Below, piece after piece: positions 45,523 through 58,200 of a DNA stretch of 64,000 nucleotides; positions within the stretch are counted from its first letter, which is position 1; every line of letters begins with the position of its first letter. Location: assembly GCF_932526225.1 (NCBI RefSeq), contig NC_064044.1:6224747-6288746 (forward strand), read 5' to 3'. The DNA is from Nematostella vectensis. Its lineage: Eukaryota > Cnidaria > Anthozoa > Actiniaria > Edwardsiidae. Both the position numbers and the translations under genes were made by a program. The notes beneath the pieces are model-generated. The model had not been told where the DNA came from. It did no database searches and saw only the letters and a list, made by a program, of their open reading frames with translations.

Positions 45523-46051
45523 TTAACGATTATAGATTTGCCAAAAGAAAGTTAAAGAAGTCGAGACAATCGCTCTGCATAACACCATCGAAGATGAACT
45601 TTATCAAAGTTCAAGTTGTGTTCGGAAGTGCTCGGAAAATGTTCGGAAGAAAACCCGAACTGTACAAATCAGCAAGCACAGAAAGATCCCAACTCAAATG
45701 AAAAATAAATGTCATGGAGTATGCAATAAAATTCTCGTAATACTTTTATAAAAAAAAAATGTTTTACTGTTTACCGATATTTATTTTTTTGGATTATAAA
45801 TTTTAAACACAGGAATCCCAAGAACAAGGCCTTGTAGAGCGCGAAGTTGCCCTTTGTAACAAGCTCCCTGATTTGCCAATTTTGCTATAAACGGAATATG
45901 GCCAATCACGGCTCGTGTTTTATAGCGAATCAGCAATGTTGTCTTTGTGGTTGCAAGATGGCAGCGTCCTGCACACAACGTGACAAAATATTCAAAGAAA
46001 AACTTTGAGTCCTCTTTATTTATCTGGGGTTTTTTTTCACGAAGGTTAGAC
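45523..46051. promoter_or_regulatory. Shared divergent promoter region of ACOX and SMCHD1-like genes
   Basis: The two start codons point away from each other, 529 bases apart. A CCAAT box (GGCCAATCA, 45900-45908) and a YY1-like AAGATGGCAGC (45955-45965, about 90 bases before the SMCHD1-like ATG) are visible; no TATA box is clear. Both motifs are common in TATA-less bidirectional promoters. Shared regulation is inferred from spacing only. Confidence 0.5.
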
Positions 46052-46204
46052 ATGACTTCGAAAGACAAGAATGAGGACTCTCCAGAAGCTGAGGACAGCG
46101 CTAGAGTATATATTTACGACCGAAGAAACGACAGTCTTCCCGAAGTTAAAGTCCCGCTTGCTGGAGTTTTGAATTTTGCCGCGTTTCACGATAAAGTCTG
46201 TCAA
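46052..46204 (+). CDS. SMCHD1: SMCHD1-like exon 1 with start codon
   Basis: ATG at 46052 opens [20 protein letters not shown], then [20 protein letters not shown], ending in phase 0 at GTAAGA. It is followed by exon 46293-46371 ([20 protein letters not shown]). An upstream ATG in this frame before residue 1 is not supported because the shared promoter motifs lie about 90 bases upstream. Confidence 0.8.
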
Positions 46205-49200
46205 GTAAGAAAAACTCTTGCTACCTTCAATACCACTCCTTATATTCGCCTGCTTTGCCTTATTTCAAATAATCGATGTTTTTGGATTACAGGTTCTTGG
46301 AATTTCCAAAAATGAAAAGTTTGTTATGGTTAATACCAATCGAGATGAGATCTCGGATGACAAAACTTACGGTAAGTGGCAAATTGTTTTTGCAAGAGCT
46401 AGTTTTACTGAACGGTAATGTGCTGGAAAATAATTTTTTATGCATATTTCATGAAGGCGGAATGAATACTATATGCAACCCACACAAAACTAAAAAAATT
46501 CTTGGCACCTTCAATAAGTACTTCCAGGGGCGTACGCAGCCTATAGGCCTGCAGTCACTGGACTGCAAAAAAAATTGGCGATCTTATTTGCATAACTAGG
46601 GGAAAAATCAAATGTTTATTCATTCATTTTTATGTACGTAGTTTTATATATATGATGAGGAAAAAAGCTATAATTTTCTTAATCATGGTAGTCTAGGGAT
46701 GATTTCCAAGACGTTGAGGGCGAGGCGACGACTGAAGTCCTATTTCAGATCGGATATGACAGAGGATCGTGCAATATTCTCAAAAGTCTGACGCATTAAC
46801 GCCAATTTCAAACCCAAAAGCGGAATCTAAGACATCTTCACAGGGATGCGGGATGAGGGGCCACGCCCTCATTCAGCTTCTGAATGCTTTGACTGCAATT
46901 TGTTAAAACCCTGCGTACACCCCTGACTTCTCCTTGGTTCTTGCTCCTTTTGGGTTATTTCACTAACATAGGATATTTGGTTGAGCACATGAAGATGTAG
47001 AGATGATGTAAGTCTACGGAATCACCCCTGGTACTGCCTTGCCAAACCTTTGTTGATATTGATATGCCATTTGGTTTATAGAAGAACCACCCCTGGTACT
47101 GCCTTGCCAAACCTTTGTTGATATTGATATGCCATTTGGTTTATAGAAGAATCACCCCTGGTACTGCCTTGCCAAACCTTTGTTTATATTGATATGCCAT
47201 TTGGTTTATAGAAGAACCACCCCTGGTACTGCCTTGCCAAACCTTTGTTGATATTGATATGCCATTTGGTTTATAGAAGAACCACCCCTGGTACTGCCTT
47301 GCCAAACCTTTGTTGATATTGATATGCCATTTGGTTTATAGAAGAACCACCCCTGGTACTGCCTTGCCAAACCTTTGTTGATATTGATATGCCATTTGGT
47401 TTATAGAAGAACCACCCCTGGTACTGCCTTGCCAAACCTTTGTTGATATTGATATGCCATTTGGTTTATAGAAGAATCACCCCTGGTACTGCCTTGCCAA
47501 ACCTTTGTTGATATTGATATGCCATTTGGTTTATAGAAGAACCACCCCTGGTACTGCCTTGCCAAACCTTTGTTGATATTGATATGCCATTTGGTTTATA
47601 GAAGAATCACCCCTGGTAATGCCTTGCCAAACCTTTGTTGATATTGATATGCCATTCGGTTTATAGAAGAATCACCCCTGGTACTGCCTTGCCAAACCTT
47701 TGTTGATATTGATATGCCATTTGGTTTATAGAAGAACCACCCCTGGTACTGCCTTGCCAAACCTTTGTTGATATTGATATGCCATTTGGTTTATAGAAGA
47801 ATCACCCCTGGTAATGCCTTGCCAAACCTTTGTTGATATTGATATGCCATTCGGTTTATAGAAGAGCTGATAGAGGGAGATGACACAATATACCTTCTGA
47901 AATCCACCAACCAGGAGCTGACGGCGCCAACCCAAGAACGGGTTGAGTTTATTCCTCACTATGACACGCTTGTGAAGAGTGGCATGTATGAGTACTACGC
48001 TAGCGAAGGCCAAAACCCACTGCGTAAGTACAATATACCAGGGTTTGATCTTAGTACCTACCTATATTTACCTGAGGTAACCTCAGATGCTAGAGCATAA
48101 TTTTTATTACTTACCTTTATTATATGGCTATGATAGTAAGCACGCTCTGATTGGCTGTTGAGTGGACTGGAATCCTACGATATTGCCCATGGGCAGTTTT
48201 TGATATTTTTTCGCCGCGGGCTTTGTTTACATAGCTGAGCGAGTTTGCGAAATTCGACCCAAAAAAATCAACAAAAAAAGAAATAAAGAAGAGAAACAGG
48301 TCTTATAAGTCTGGAATGGGCACTTTGTGTCAGGGTTTTATTATCCTGACAAGAATAAGATTGTATAAAAAAAAATTGACAAGAAAGAAAACAATCTGAC
48401 GAGCCGGCGAGCGCCACAGATAGCCAAGAAATGCAAAGCCAAGAAATGTAAAGCTCTCTCGGACAAACAAACATAAGAATAAATAACAAGGGATGCAAAT
48501 ACCCAAAAGAGTCTCATCATAAAGCAGCACAAAGTGTTTGGTGTTTCCTTTTACATCAAAAGTTTGTTCTCTACATATCATGCAGTTTTCACACAAAACA
48601 GTCCATTCTTGCTGGTGAAGACTGACATATGAGCTTTATTTCTTATTGTCTGTTATCTGTAGCTGAAACCTGTAGCTTCCAAAAGGTGAAAATAGGAAGA
48701 AATTCCCCCAAAAGTCGTTAAACTAACTTAACTTATATCACGGTGCTTGTCACAACGAGGAAAACAACGCTGAACGGTAAATAAACCAAGTAAATCTTTT
48801 TGCTTCGATTTCCATTCATTTGGGCCCAAGGATAACTCGTCTTTTTTCGTCTGGAGGGCTTCTAAAAGCAACATCTTTTCGCTCCAAGATCTATTTGGTA
48901 TATCTTCATTTTGTTGAATGTTTTCACTCTTTAAAACATTTTTTTTAGTTGACTGTGTGTGAGTGTTTCTTGTTTTCCCGCCTTCTGCACTGCAATTCAA
49001 GGAGCCTGTCTAAGAATTTTGACCTCCTTGAAGATATTTTATATTTAATTGATTCCAAGCCTCAAATTATTGCTGTCACTGAGACTAAACTAAATGATTA
49101 TTTTTAAATGCTATACCCCGTGAAGATATAAAACTTGACATGGATTTAGTTGAATCAACTTGGTGTGAGATTGAAAATGGGAAAAATAAGAAAAATATTA

Positions 49201-52200
49201 TTGTAGGTTGTATAATACCAGATATGCTTCCAAAGGCAATCTCTTTAGGCCAGCTTCCAAAACCAATTATGGATTAACTAAATTTACAGCCATGTCTTCT
49301 AGATTTTGGGAAAAAATACCAAATTGCATTAAGTCCTTACCTTACAATTCCTTCATAGAACAACTGAAATTGCATTTATTAAATAATCAGAATTAATATT
49401 GATCCACCCTGGCCAGATTTACTTTTCCTCACTCTAAAATATTATATTTTGTTTATGTATATATTATATATTGTAAAAAAAAAAAAAAAAATAATAATAA
49501 TAATAATATTATAATAATATTATAATAATATCCTGTAAGACCCTCGAAATCTGACTGTGGCAGTGACCATCTCGAAAGCTTATGCTTCTATGGTCACTGC
49601 GCACCTTAAATTTTTTTTTCTTCTTAAGTACCGTAAATAGTTAACTTCCCCTTTTTTCTACCTGTATCCAAATATTCTTTATCTTATTCAAAATAGTGCA
49701 AAATAAAAAAATGAAATGAATGAATTTTGTAAATCGATTGATAAACTAATCTACATTCGTGTGAAAGCGAAATTTGATTTGTTTTCTTATGATTTAAGTT
49801 TTTTAAAAGCCATACATATAATAAATCTTTCATTAACCTTGCTTGCTTGGGCTGTACGGAGAAATATCAGCCCTCTGTCTTTTCAGCACAACCCTCGGCC
49901 TGCAGCCTTGGGCCTTACATTCAAGACCTTGGTCTGATATTTTTCTGTACAGCCCTCGCGCTAGGTTAATAAGTAGTTTAAAATTGCCCAAGGAAACCAA
50001 AGATGCTAGGGTATGATCGTTTTGGTTACCTATATTTACCTGGGGTAACCTAAAATGTCAGGTTATGATCTTAGCATTATTTATATTGCCTCAGATGCCT
50101 TCAGTCGATACAATACTATTGCTGTGGTAAAAGTCAGATAAGATGTAGCTCCTTTCAAAAAGTGCTTATTACATTTGATTCAGTAGAAAAAAGGATATGT
50201 ACTGTAATTTTGTGATGTGACATGATCAAATGCGCTTTACATGTAACATGGTGCTCTTGCTTGCGAGACAGAGCTATTGCACCACTCTTGAGCTATTGCG
50301 CCGCAATTAACCACTATCTTTAGTAGATGTCAACAAACTTTAAAAGATGTTTTTCTTTTCCTTTTTAGCATTTGCTTTTGCAGAGCTGGTAGACAATGCA
50401 CTTGCTGCCACTGCCAATAATGAAGACCTCAGATCCATAGAGATACGCCTGGTATGCTTTATTGTTGCTTATGATACCTTGCATTTTTAAGTTCATACAT
50501 ACTCATCCGTCTAGTTTACTCTTTTTTATATGTACATTTTTTCACCCATTGACCCTTCAACCGGAGTGTACTGGCCATGAGAAGAACCCACAGGCCAAAA
50601 ACTCATAAATGCAAAATAAACTAAAAAAGATCAATACTCAGAAACTGAGGCATTAGTCTAAGGGATAAATGATCTCCAACTGACATCCAACTAAGGTGAT
50701 AACAGTTACTCTTCAATCAATATAGCTGGCTTTTGTGTGTTAATCTGTTTTATTTTCAGATGTTTGATGACTCTATTGGTAAACATGCTGTTTGTGTACT
50801 GGATAACGGCAGAGGGATGACACCAAAGGAGCTTAACAATTGGGCTGTTTATAGACTTTCAAAATTTAACAGGTCAATCAATATTTGATATTATGCTTCA
50901 TATTATTACCAAATGACCTAAAGACTTTGATAATATACTATAGTACATTGTACAGAGATATGGAATTTTTCTTTGATTGTTCAAATCGATATTGAATCAG
51001 TAAGCACAGCAAACATTTAATATCATTAAAACAGGAGTAAACATGTGGCATGCAGGGCCGGAAATTAACCCTAGATGAGTTGTTTTCTTGTTTTCTTTTT
51101 TAATTTAACATCAAAAGGTTTCAAGTTTGGGATGTTTTTATTGGCTGAGAGGGTGACAGCTACACAAAGAGCCTAAAAAAATCGACTGAGATTTTGAAAC
51201 TTATTTTGAAAATCTGTTGTTAATGTTTTCTCCATTATTTTAATCTATATTTTAATTATCTTATTTATTAAAATCTATTTTGTTTTCTTTAGGCCTCAAG
51301 TGACCCTGAAACAGTCAACTGATGGTGGCCCACCAAGATCTCTCAACAGTGATATCTCCTACTTTGGAGTTGGTGGGAAACAAGCAATCTTCTTTATTGG
51401 AAGTGCGACAAGGGTAGGATTTATTTCCCACATAACATAGATTAGATATATTTGACATTGAGAGCAGTTAGAATAAAAAGAATAAATAATTGTAAGTATA
51501 CAATTATCTTACTGTATAGTGATAATACTATCTTTTTACTTTCTTTACCACTATTTAAACTGTAAACATGTCTTTGTGTGAATGCAGATGGTGACCAAGA
51601 CCAAGGATTGTAGTGATGTTCATGAGCTTTGTATCTCCAAGGATGAGTTTGAAAGGAAAGAGAGAAGCAGGGAATCTATCTACAGTGGTCACATTATAAA
51701 CAGAAGGGTAACTGAAACACTCTTATTGAATTATGAAATGTGTCGTATTTAGATGAATTAGATGTGTTATTGTTACCACAATCTTTATCATGTACCGTTA
51801 TGTAGTTTTTACTTCATATTTAAGGCAGGAGATGTTGCACACATTCCAACTGAAGAAGACAATGTAAAGAAAATTATTGCAGAGGAGACAAAAAAATCCA
51901 ACTTTACAGCAGTCATCATAACTGGAATATCTCCTGAACATAGTGCATACCTGAAAACACACTTCCCACACTGGAGCAAACAGCTAGCGTATGTAGTATT
52001 ATTTATATTTTTGGAATTCTGTACCAATGTTTGTGTTAAGACTTTGTTTTCCCACTGATATCACTGATTGCTGGGTTTTTTTTATCAGACATATCTACCA
52101 TTATTATATACATGGACCAAAAGGAAATGAAAATATTGTCAGCAAATCAGAAATTCCTTTCAAGAAAATTGACTTAAATGTGAGTCTCCAAGTACCTTAG

Positions 52201-55200
52201 TCTCCCAAGTACCTTGTTCATGTGTACTCATCTCCACGTACCTTAGTCTCCCAAGTACCTTGTTCATGTGTACTCATCTCAACGTACCTTAGTCTCCCAA
52301 GTACCTTATTCATGTGTACTCATCTCCACGTACCTTAGTCTCCCAAGTACCTTGTTCATGTGTACTCATCTCCACGTACCTTAGTCTCCCAAGTACCTTG
52401 TTCATGTGTACTCATCTCCACGTACCTTAGTCTCCCAAGTACCTTATTCATGTGTACTCATCTCCACGTACCTTAGTCTCCCAAGTACCTTATTCATGTG
52501 TACTCATCTCCACGTACCTTAGTCTCCCAAGTACCTTGTTCATGTGTACTCATCTCCACGTACCTTAGTCTCCCAAGTACCTTGTTCATGTGTACTCATC
52601 TCCACGTACCTTAGTCTCCCAAGTACCTTGTTCATGTGTACTCATCTCCACGTACCTTATGCCTCAGTCCCAACCTCAAAGAACCTTCTCCATGTGTCAT
52701 CACCTTAAAGAACCTTCTCCATGTGTCATCACCTTAAAGAACCTTCTCCATGTGTCATCACCTTAAAGAACCTTCTCCATGTGTCATCACCTTAAAGAAC
52801 CTTCTCCATGTGTCATCACCTTTTTCAAAGAACCTTTTTCATTTGTTCACACCTCCAAGTACCCTTTTCATGTGTCCATGCCTCCAAGTACCTTCCCCAT
52901 GCATCATCACCCACAAGTACCTTCATTGTCATTACCTCAAAGTACCTTCTTCATGTATCATCAACTCCAAGTACCTTCTCAATGTGCCCAGGCCTCCAAG
53001 TGCCTTCTGCCTGTGTCCACACCATTCAAGTACGTTCTCCATGTGTCATAACCTCCGAGTACCTTCTCCATGTGTCAATCACCTCCAAGTACCTTCTCCA
53101 TATGTCATCACTTATACTTTAATAAATTACTCACCTATACAATAAAATAAAGTAGCTTACACTAATACTGTGGAGGGCACGGCCATTTTACAGCATGCGG
53201 AGATGCGGAGGCACCTTTAGTTGCCTGATAGCTGGCAAAGCTGCTGTTTTAAAGGACTCTAGATTACTTAGGTTTACAATAATATCAGGAAGTAAATTCC
53301 ATGCTCTTATTGCTCTAGGAACAAAAGAATAATTAAAGGGAAGAATATTCGAGTGCAATTGTTGAAAGCTAAGTGAGTGCCTCCGAGTGGATTGATTTGT
53401 CGGAACGACACAGCTAGGGAGAGGACAAGCCTCAAGATTATTATACAATTTATACAGTAATACTAATTGATGGTAAAGCCGCCTTATTTCCAATGTGTCC
53501 CAGTTAAGCTGGTTGACCAGTTCAGATGATCTTGCTTGGTAGTTATAATTGTTGCAGACAAAACGAGCAGCGTTCTTCTGAACTTGCACCAAACCAAAAA
53601 ACATCTGTGTCAGTGTAAGGACTCCAGGGTGTTGACACATACTCAAGCATCGGTCTAACAAGGGAGAGGTACGCACGTTCCTTAACTGCAGGGGCACAGG
53701 GTTTTAAAGTTCTTCTGATCGCACCCAGCGTTCTGTTGGCCTTTGTAGCTATTTTAGCACAGTGAGGACTCCTAGGTAATCTTGATTTGATACTTGGGCA
53801 AAGGACTCCATACTTGCTGTATACTGATAACGTGACGGTCTCCGCTTCTTGGTGACTGACAACAAGTAACACTTGGTTACATTGAACTCCATCTGCCAAG
53901 CTGCTGACCAATCAAGTACACTATCCAGATCATCTTGAAGTGCAGTATGGTCATCCATGGATGTGATTGGGCGGTATATGATGGTGTCATCTGCAAATAG
54001 CCTGATTTGAGAATTTGATGCTTTACAGATATCGTTGATATGCAACAAAAACAGGGTTCCAGTACGGAACTCTGTGGTACTCCTGATGTTACTTGTACAT
54101 GATCAGAGTGGGTGCCATTGACTGACACATACTGGGACCTCTTATTTAGGAAACCAGATATCCAATCCAAGGGTTTTTTTCCTGATGCCATAATAAGAGA
54201 GCTTTTTCAAATGCTTTGGGTGTGACACTTTGTCAAAAGCTTTACTCTAGTCTAGGAGCAGAGCATCCACTTGGCCATGATGGTTTAGCACGGTTGCCAA
54301 GTCATGAAATGTGAGGACTAGCTGGGTCTCACGAAAGCCATGTTGAAATATTGATAATATGTTGTTAGATGATATGTGTTTGTTCAGATGGCTGAGAACA
54401 ATGTGTTCCACGATCTTGCATCTGATACAAGTGAGAGAGATAGGGCGATAGTTTTCCGGAGGATCTTTAGCTGACTTTTTATGTATTGGGACGACCATCG
54501 CATTTAGCAAAATTTCAGGTAAGGTCCCCTCATTGAAGCTTTGGTTGAAAATAAAACATAGTATCCCGGAAAGTTCCTTGGCCAGATCCCGTAACACACG
54601 GGGTGAGATACAGTACCATCAGGGCCACTGCTCTTGGAAACAATTAGTCCAGCAAGTTGTTTGTGGACACCAGCCTGAGTAAATATGATATCTTGGATTG
54701 AAGTACATGTGGTAGTACGAAGGTCAGGAGAAGCACCATTGTCCTGTGTGAAAACACTCTCAAAATACTTATTTAATGCCTCAGCTTTGTCCTTATCCGA
54801 AATATACATTGAGTCACCTTGACGCAAAGTAGGTATACTGAAGCTTTCTGTTCTAGCGTGTTTGACATGGCTTTAGAATTTTTTAGGGTTTGATTCCAAT
54901 CTTCCAACGATTACAGTATTTAGGTAGTAGTTATAAGATGATTTAAGTAATTTCACCACATAGTTTCTCTGACAGCGATAGGCACACCAGGCTTTGGAAT
55001 TTTTGTTGTTGGTTTTCAGTGCTTTGGACAAGAGGCGGTCCCGCTTACGCATTTGTCTTTTTACTGATTTGGTTACCCATGGGAGGGACTTTTTTGATTT
55101 TGTAAACTTGTGTGGGATATGTGTCTCTACTGCGGATTTCAACCTGTCTTCAAAAAAGGACCAATTTTCTTCTAAGGATCTTTCTGTGCAATGGAGGGAG

Positions 55201-58200
55201 AATTCTTCAGCAGCTCTAGCCATTTCCTGTTGGAGAGCCTCAATGTCCATTTTCTTGTAGAGGTAAACTTTATGAGGAGAACTCTTGATACGTTTTGCTC
55301 TGGTGTTAATGGTAAACTTGACGATATCATGATCACTCATCCCTGGGTGGATAGTAATATCAGATACAAGAGCTGGTGAGGATGATAACACAAGATCCAA
55401 GGTCTTTAGAGAAGCTGGACGTGTTGGTTTTGTGACAAATTGAGTAAATGCATTGTTTGAAATCAGGTCTAAACGTTTCTGCATCATAGCTGCTGTTACA
55501 TGATTTGTAGTACATAGATTGTGGATCACTTTGCCAGTCTTTGTCCCCACAGTTAAAGTCACCACTTATCACGATGTTCGGATGAGACTTCTTGTTTTGC
55601 GAGAAAACCTTAAAAATAGACTCTTGCAGGTGGTCCAAGCGGCTACTAGGAGCTTCCGGGGGCTTATAGAACGTGCAAATGTAAACAGTTTTTTTATTGG
55701 AGCAGCGTATTTCCGCCCACAAAGATTCATCCTCTGGGTTTGTGGCTATGGTTGGTAGCTCGTATGATGGAATGTCGCGTTTTACAGCATTAAAAAGACC
55801 TACCCCATCACTTCCAGATCGCTCTTTTCTAAAGACGTTATAATCTGATGGAAAACTCGCCGATGTAGTGTCTTCAGGAGACAACTTTGACTCACAGACA
55901 AATATAATATATGGTTTATGAGCTGAGACATGGCTAGCAAAAATGGCTGCTCTTTCACTGCTCTTTATACTATTGCAGTTAATCTCCATGCACGATAGTT
56001 TTGAAGAATTTCGAGTAGAACGAGACGTAGACCATACCGGAGTGCTGGATGAAATACAACACGGAAGCTAGGAGTAATTTGTCGTGATCGATATGTCTTC
56101 TGAGGATGAGTCAGCAAGAAGTGCATAGCTGTTATTATCGGCTACATGTATGTCATTAAAGAAATATCCCGAGGAAAATTTTGGGAACATGCATGTATTA
56201 CAGATCCAAGTTAGTTTCGAGTCATTAACGTATCTCTGGTACGATTCACAGGACATATACTGTATATACACTTAACATGCAACCAGTATCCGCACTTGTC
56301 ACAGCATATTGCCTTTTGATTCGACTTAGTAGGCTTTCCACAAGCTCCACATGGAATTTTGACGGGGCCACGGTTCATTAATGAGCAGTCGGAAGCAATT
56401 ATGAGCAATAATTGTGTGACTCGTAGTGAAGTACCCAGATTTAATCGTGATGGTAATGCGTAACGGTGTCGTGACGATGATTTAATTGATGCAAAAGCAA
56501 TGTCGACTGTGCCTGGTTGAGTGACCACAGAGCCATGCTTGAACTTGGATAGAAACCCTTCAAAATCCGGTGATATTGCCCTTAAATTTGCTCCATTTTC
56601 AGCTCTGAATAAAGCAAACCACAGCACAGAGATGGTAAGAGATATTCTTAAGGCCATGAGCAAGCTTGGACGGTAGAATAATCAGATAGACATGCATTGT
56701 CACCACCAAATATCTCCTTAATGTATCATGACCATGACCATGGCCTTCTGCATGTATCCACACCCTTCAAGTACCTTCTCCATGTGTCATAACCTCCGAG
56801 TATCTTCTCCACCTGTCATCACCTCCATATAACTTCCGAATGTGTGATCTCCATGTGTCCTTACCTCCAGTACCTTTCCCATGTGTCATCACCTCCATGT
56901 ACCTTCCTTATCTGTTATCACCTCCAAGCACCTTCTCCATGTGTTGTCAGTTCCAAGTCAGTTCCTTAGTGTGTCATCAGCTCTAAGTACCTTCTGTTGT
57001 CAGTTCCACGTCAGTTCCTCGGTGTGTCATCACCTCTAAGTACCTTCTCTATGTGTCATCACCCACAATTTCCTTCTCCATGCGCAATCACCTCCAATCA
57101 CCTTCCAATTACCGTCTATGTGTTATAACCTCCAAGTACCTTCTCGATGTGTTCACACCTCCAAGTGCGTTATCCATGTGTCATCAACCAGTTATTTCTC
57201 CATGTGTCATCTCCTCCGAGTACCCTCATCATGTGTAATCACGTCCAAGAGCCTTCTTCATGTGTTCGTGTCTCCAAGTACCTTCTTCATTTTTCCATTC
57301 ATCCAAGTACCTCCTCCATGTGTCATCACCCACAAGTACCTTATCCATTTGTCCACACCTCTAAGTTTTTTCTTCGTGTGTCTTCGCCTCCAAGTACCTT
57401 CCCCATGTGTCATCATCCACAAGTACCTTCCTTATCCATGTGTCCACACCTCTAAGTTTCTTCTTTGTGTGTCTTCACCTCCAATACCTTCTCCATGTGT
57501 TCACACCTCTAAGTGTCTTTTCCATGTGTTTTCACCTCCAAGTTCCTTCTCCATTTGTCCACATCTCCAAGTACTATATTTTCTCCATGTGTCAACACCT
57601 GTGTTCCCTTAGCATCAGCTTTCATCAACCTGTCTCCCTAATTTCAACCCTTCCCCTTGATCCTACTTGGTGAAAAGTACAGTAATCTTGCAGTTGCCAT
57701 TAATCCTCACTTATTAATCAATTGTTTCCAGGTTGTTCTTCACGAGAAAGGAAAGCAACCAAAGAAGATGGATCTTACCTCTATAAAAGAAGATATGCAG
57801 ACACTGTACATCAGGTCGGCAGCATCTGTATTTGAATTCCGCGCCCATGTCGATAATGGCGGTGTTGTGGAGGGTGTGTTACGATATCATCCCTTTCTCT
57901 ATGACAAGGAGACTTATCCTGCATTAGAAATGGATGACAAACCAGTAGGTAAGAACCTTGTTGTTTGTGCGACACACACCCTTGTTTCAAGATGTGACAC
58001 TTTGATTCTATGTAGTAGTTTATAAACTTGTAAATGTTTCAAACACTGGATTTTAGAGGTAACCATTAAAAATTTACTCTATGTCTTAACCTTGTATACA
58101 TTCTACACATTTTTATAATTTGCAAGCAAATTTAAATTATTGGATATACCTTTCTTCTAGTTGACGACACAGCCTCAGAGGAGCTTCTGGATACCTTAGA

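Noticed and set aside
47021-47865. Possible CRISPR array (regular direct repeats)
   Set aside because: There are no unique spacers: the whole 65-base unit repeats. Eukaryotic context; it is a minisatellite.
48728-49000. 90-codon minus-strand frame in SMCHD1-like intron 3
   Set aside because: Open and charged but without domain, start context or splice support; it adjoins a retrotransposon remnant.
52750-57612. Frames rich in [11 protein letters not shown] and similar
   Set aside because: Periodic translation of the 29-base minisatellite. They run in several staggered frames at once and lie in intron 9 of the SMCHD1-like gene.
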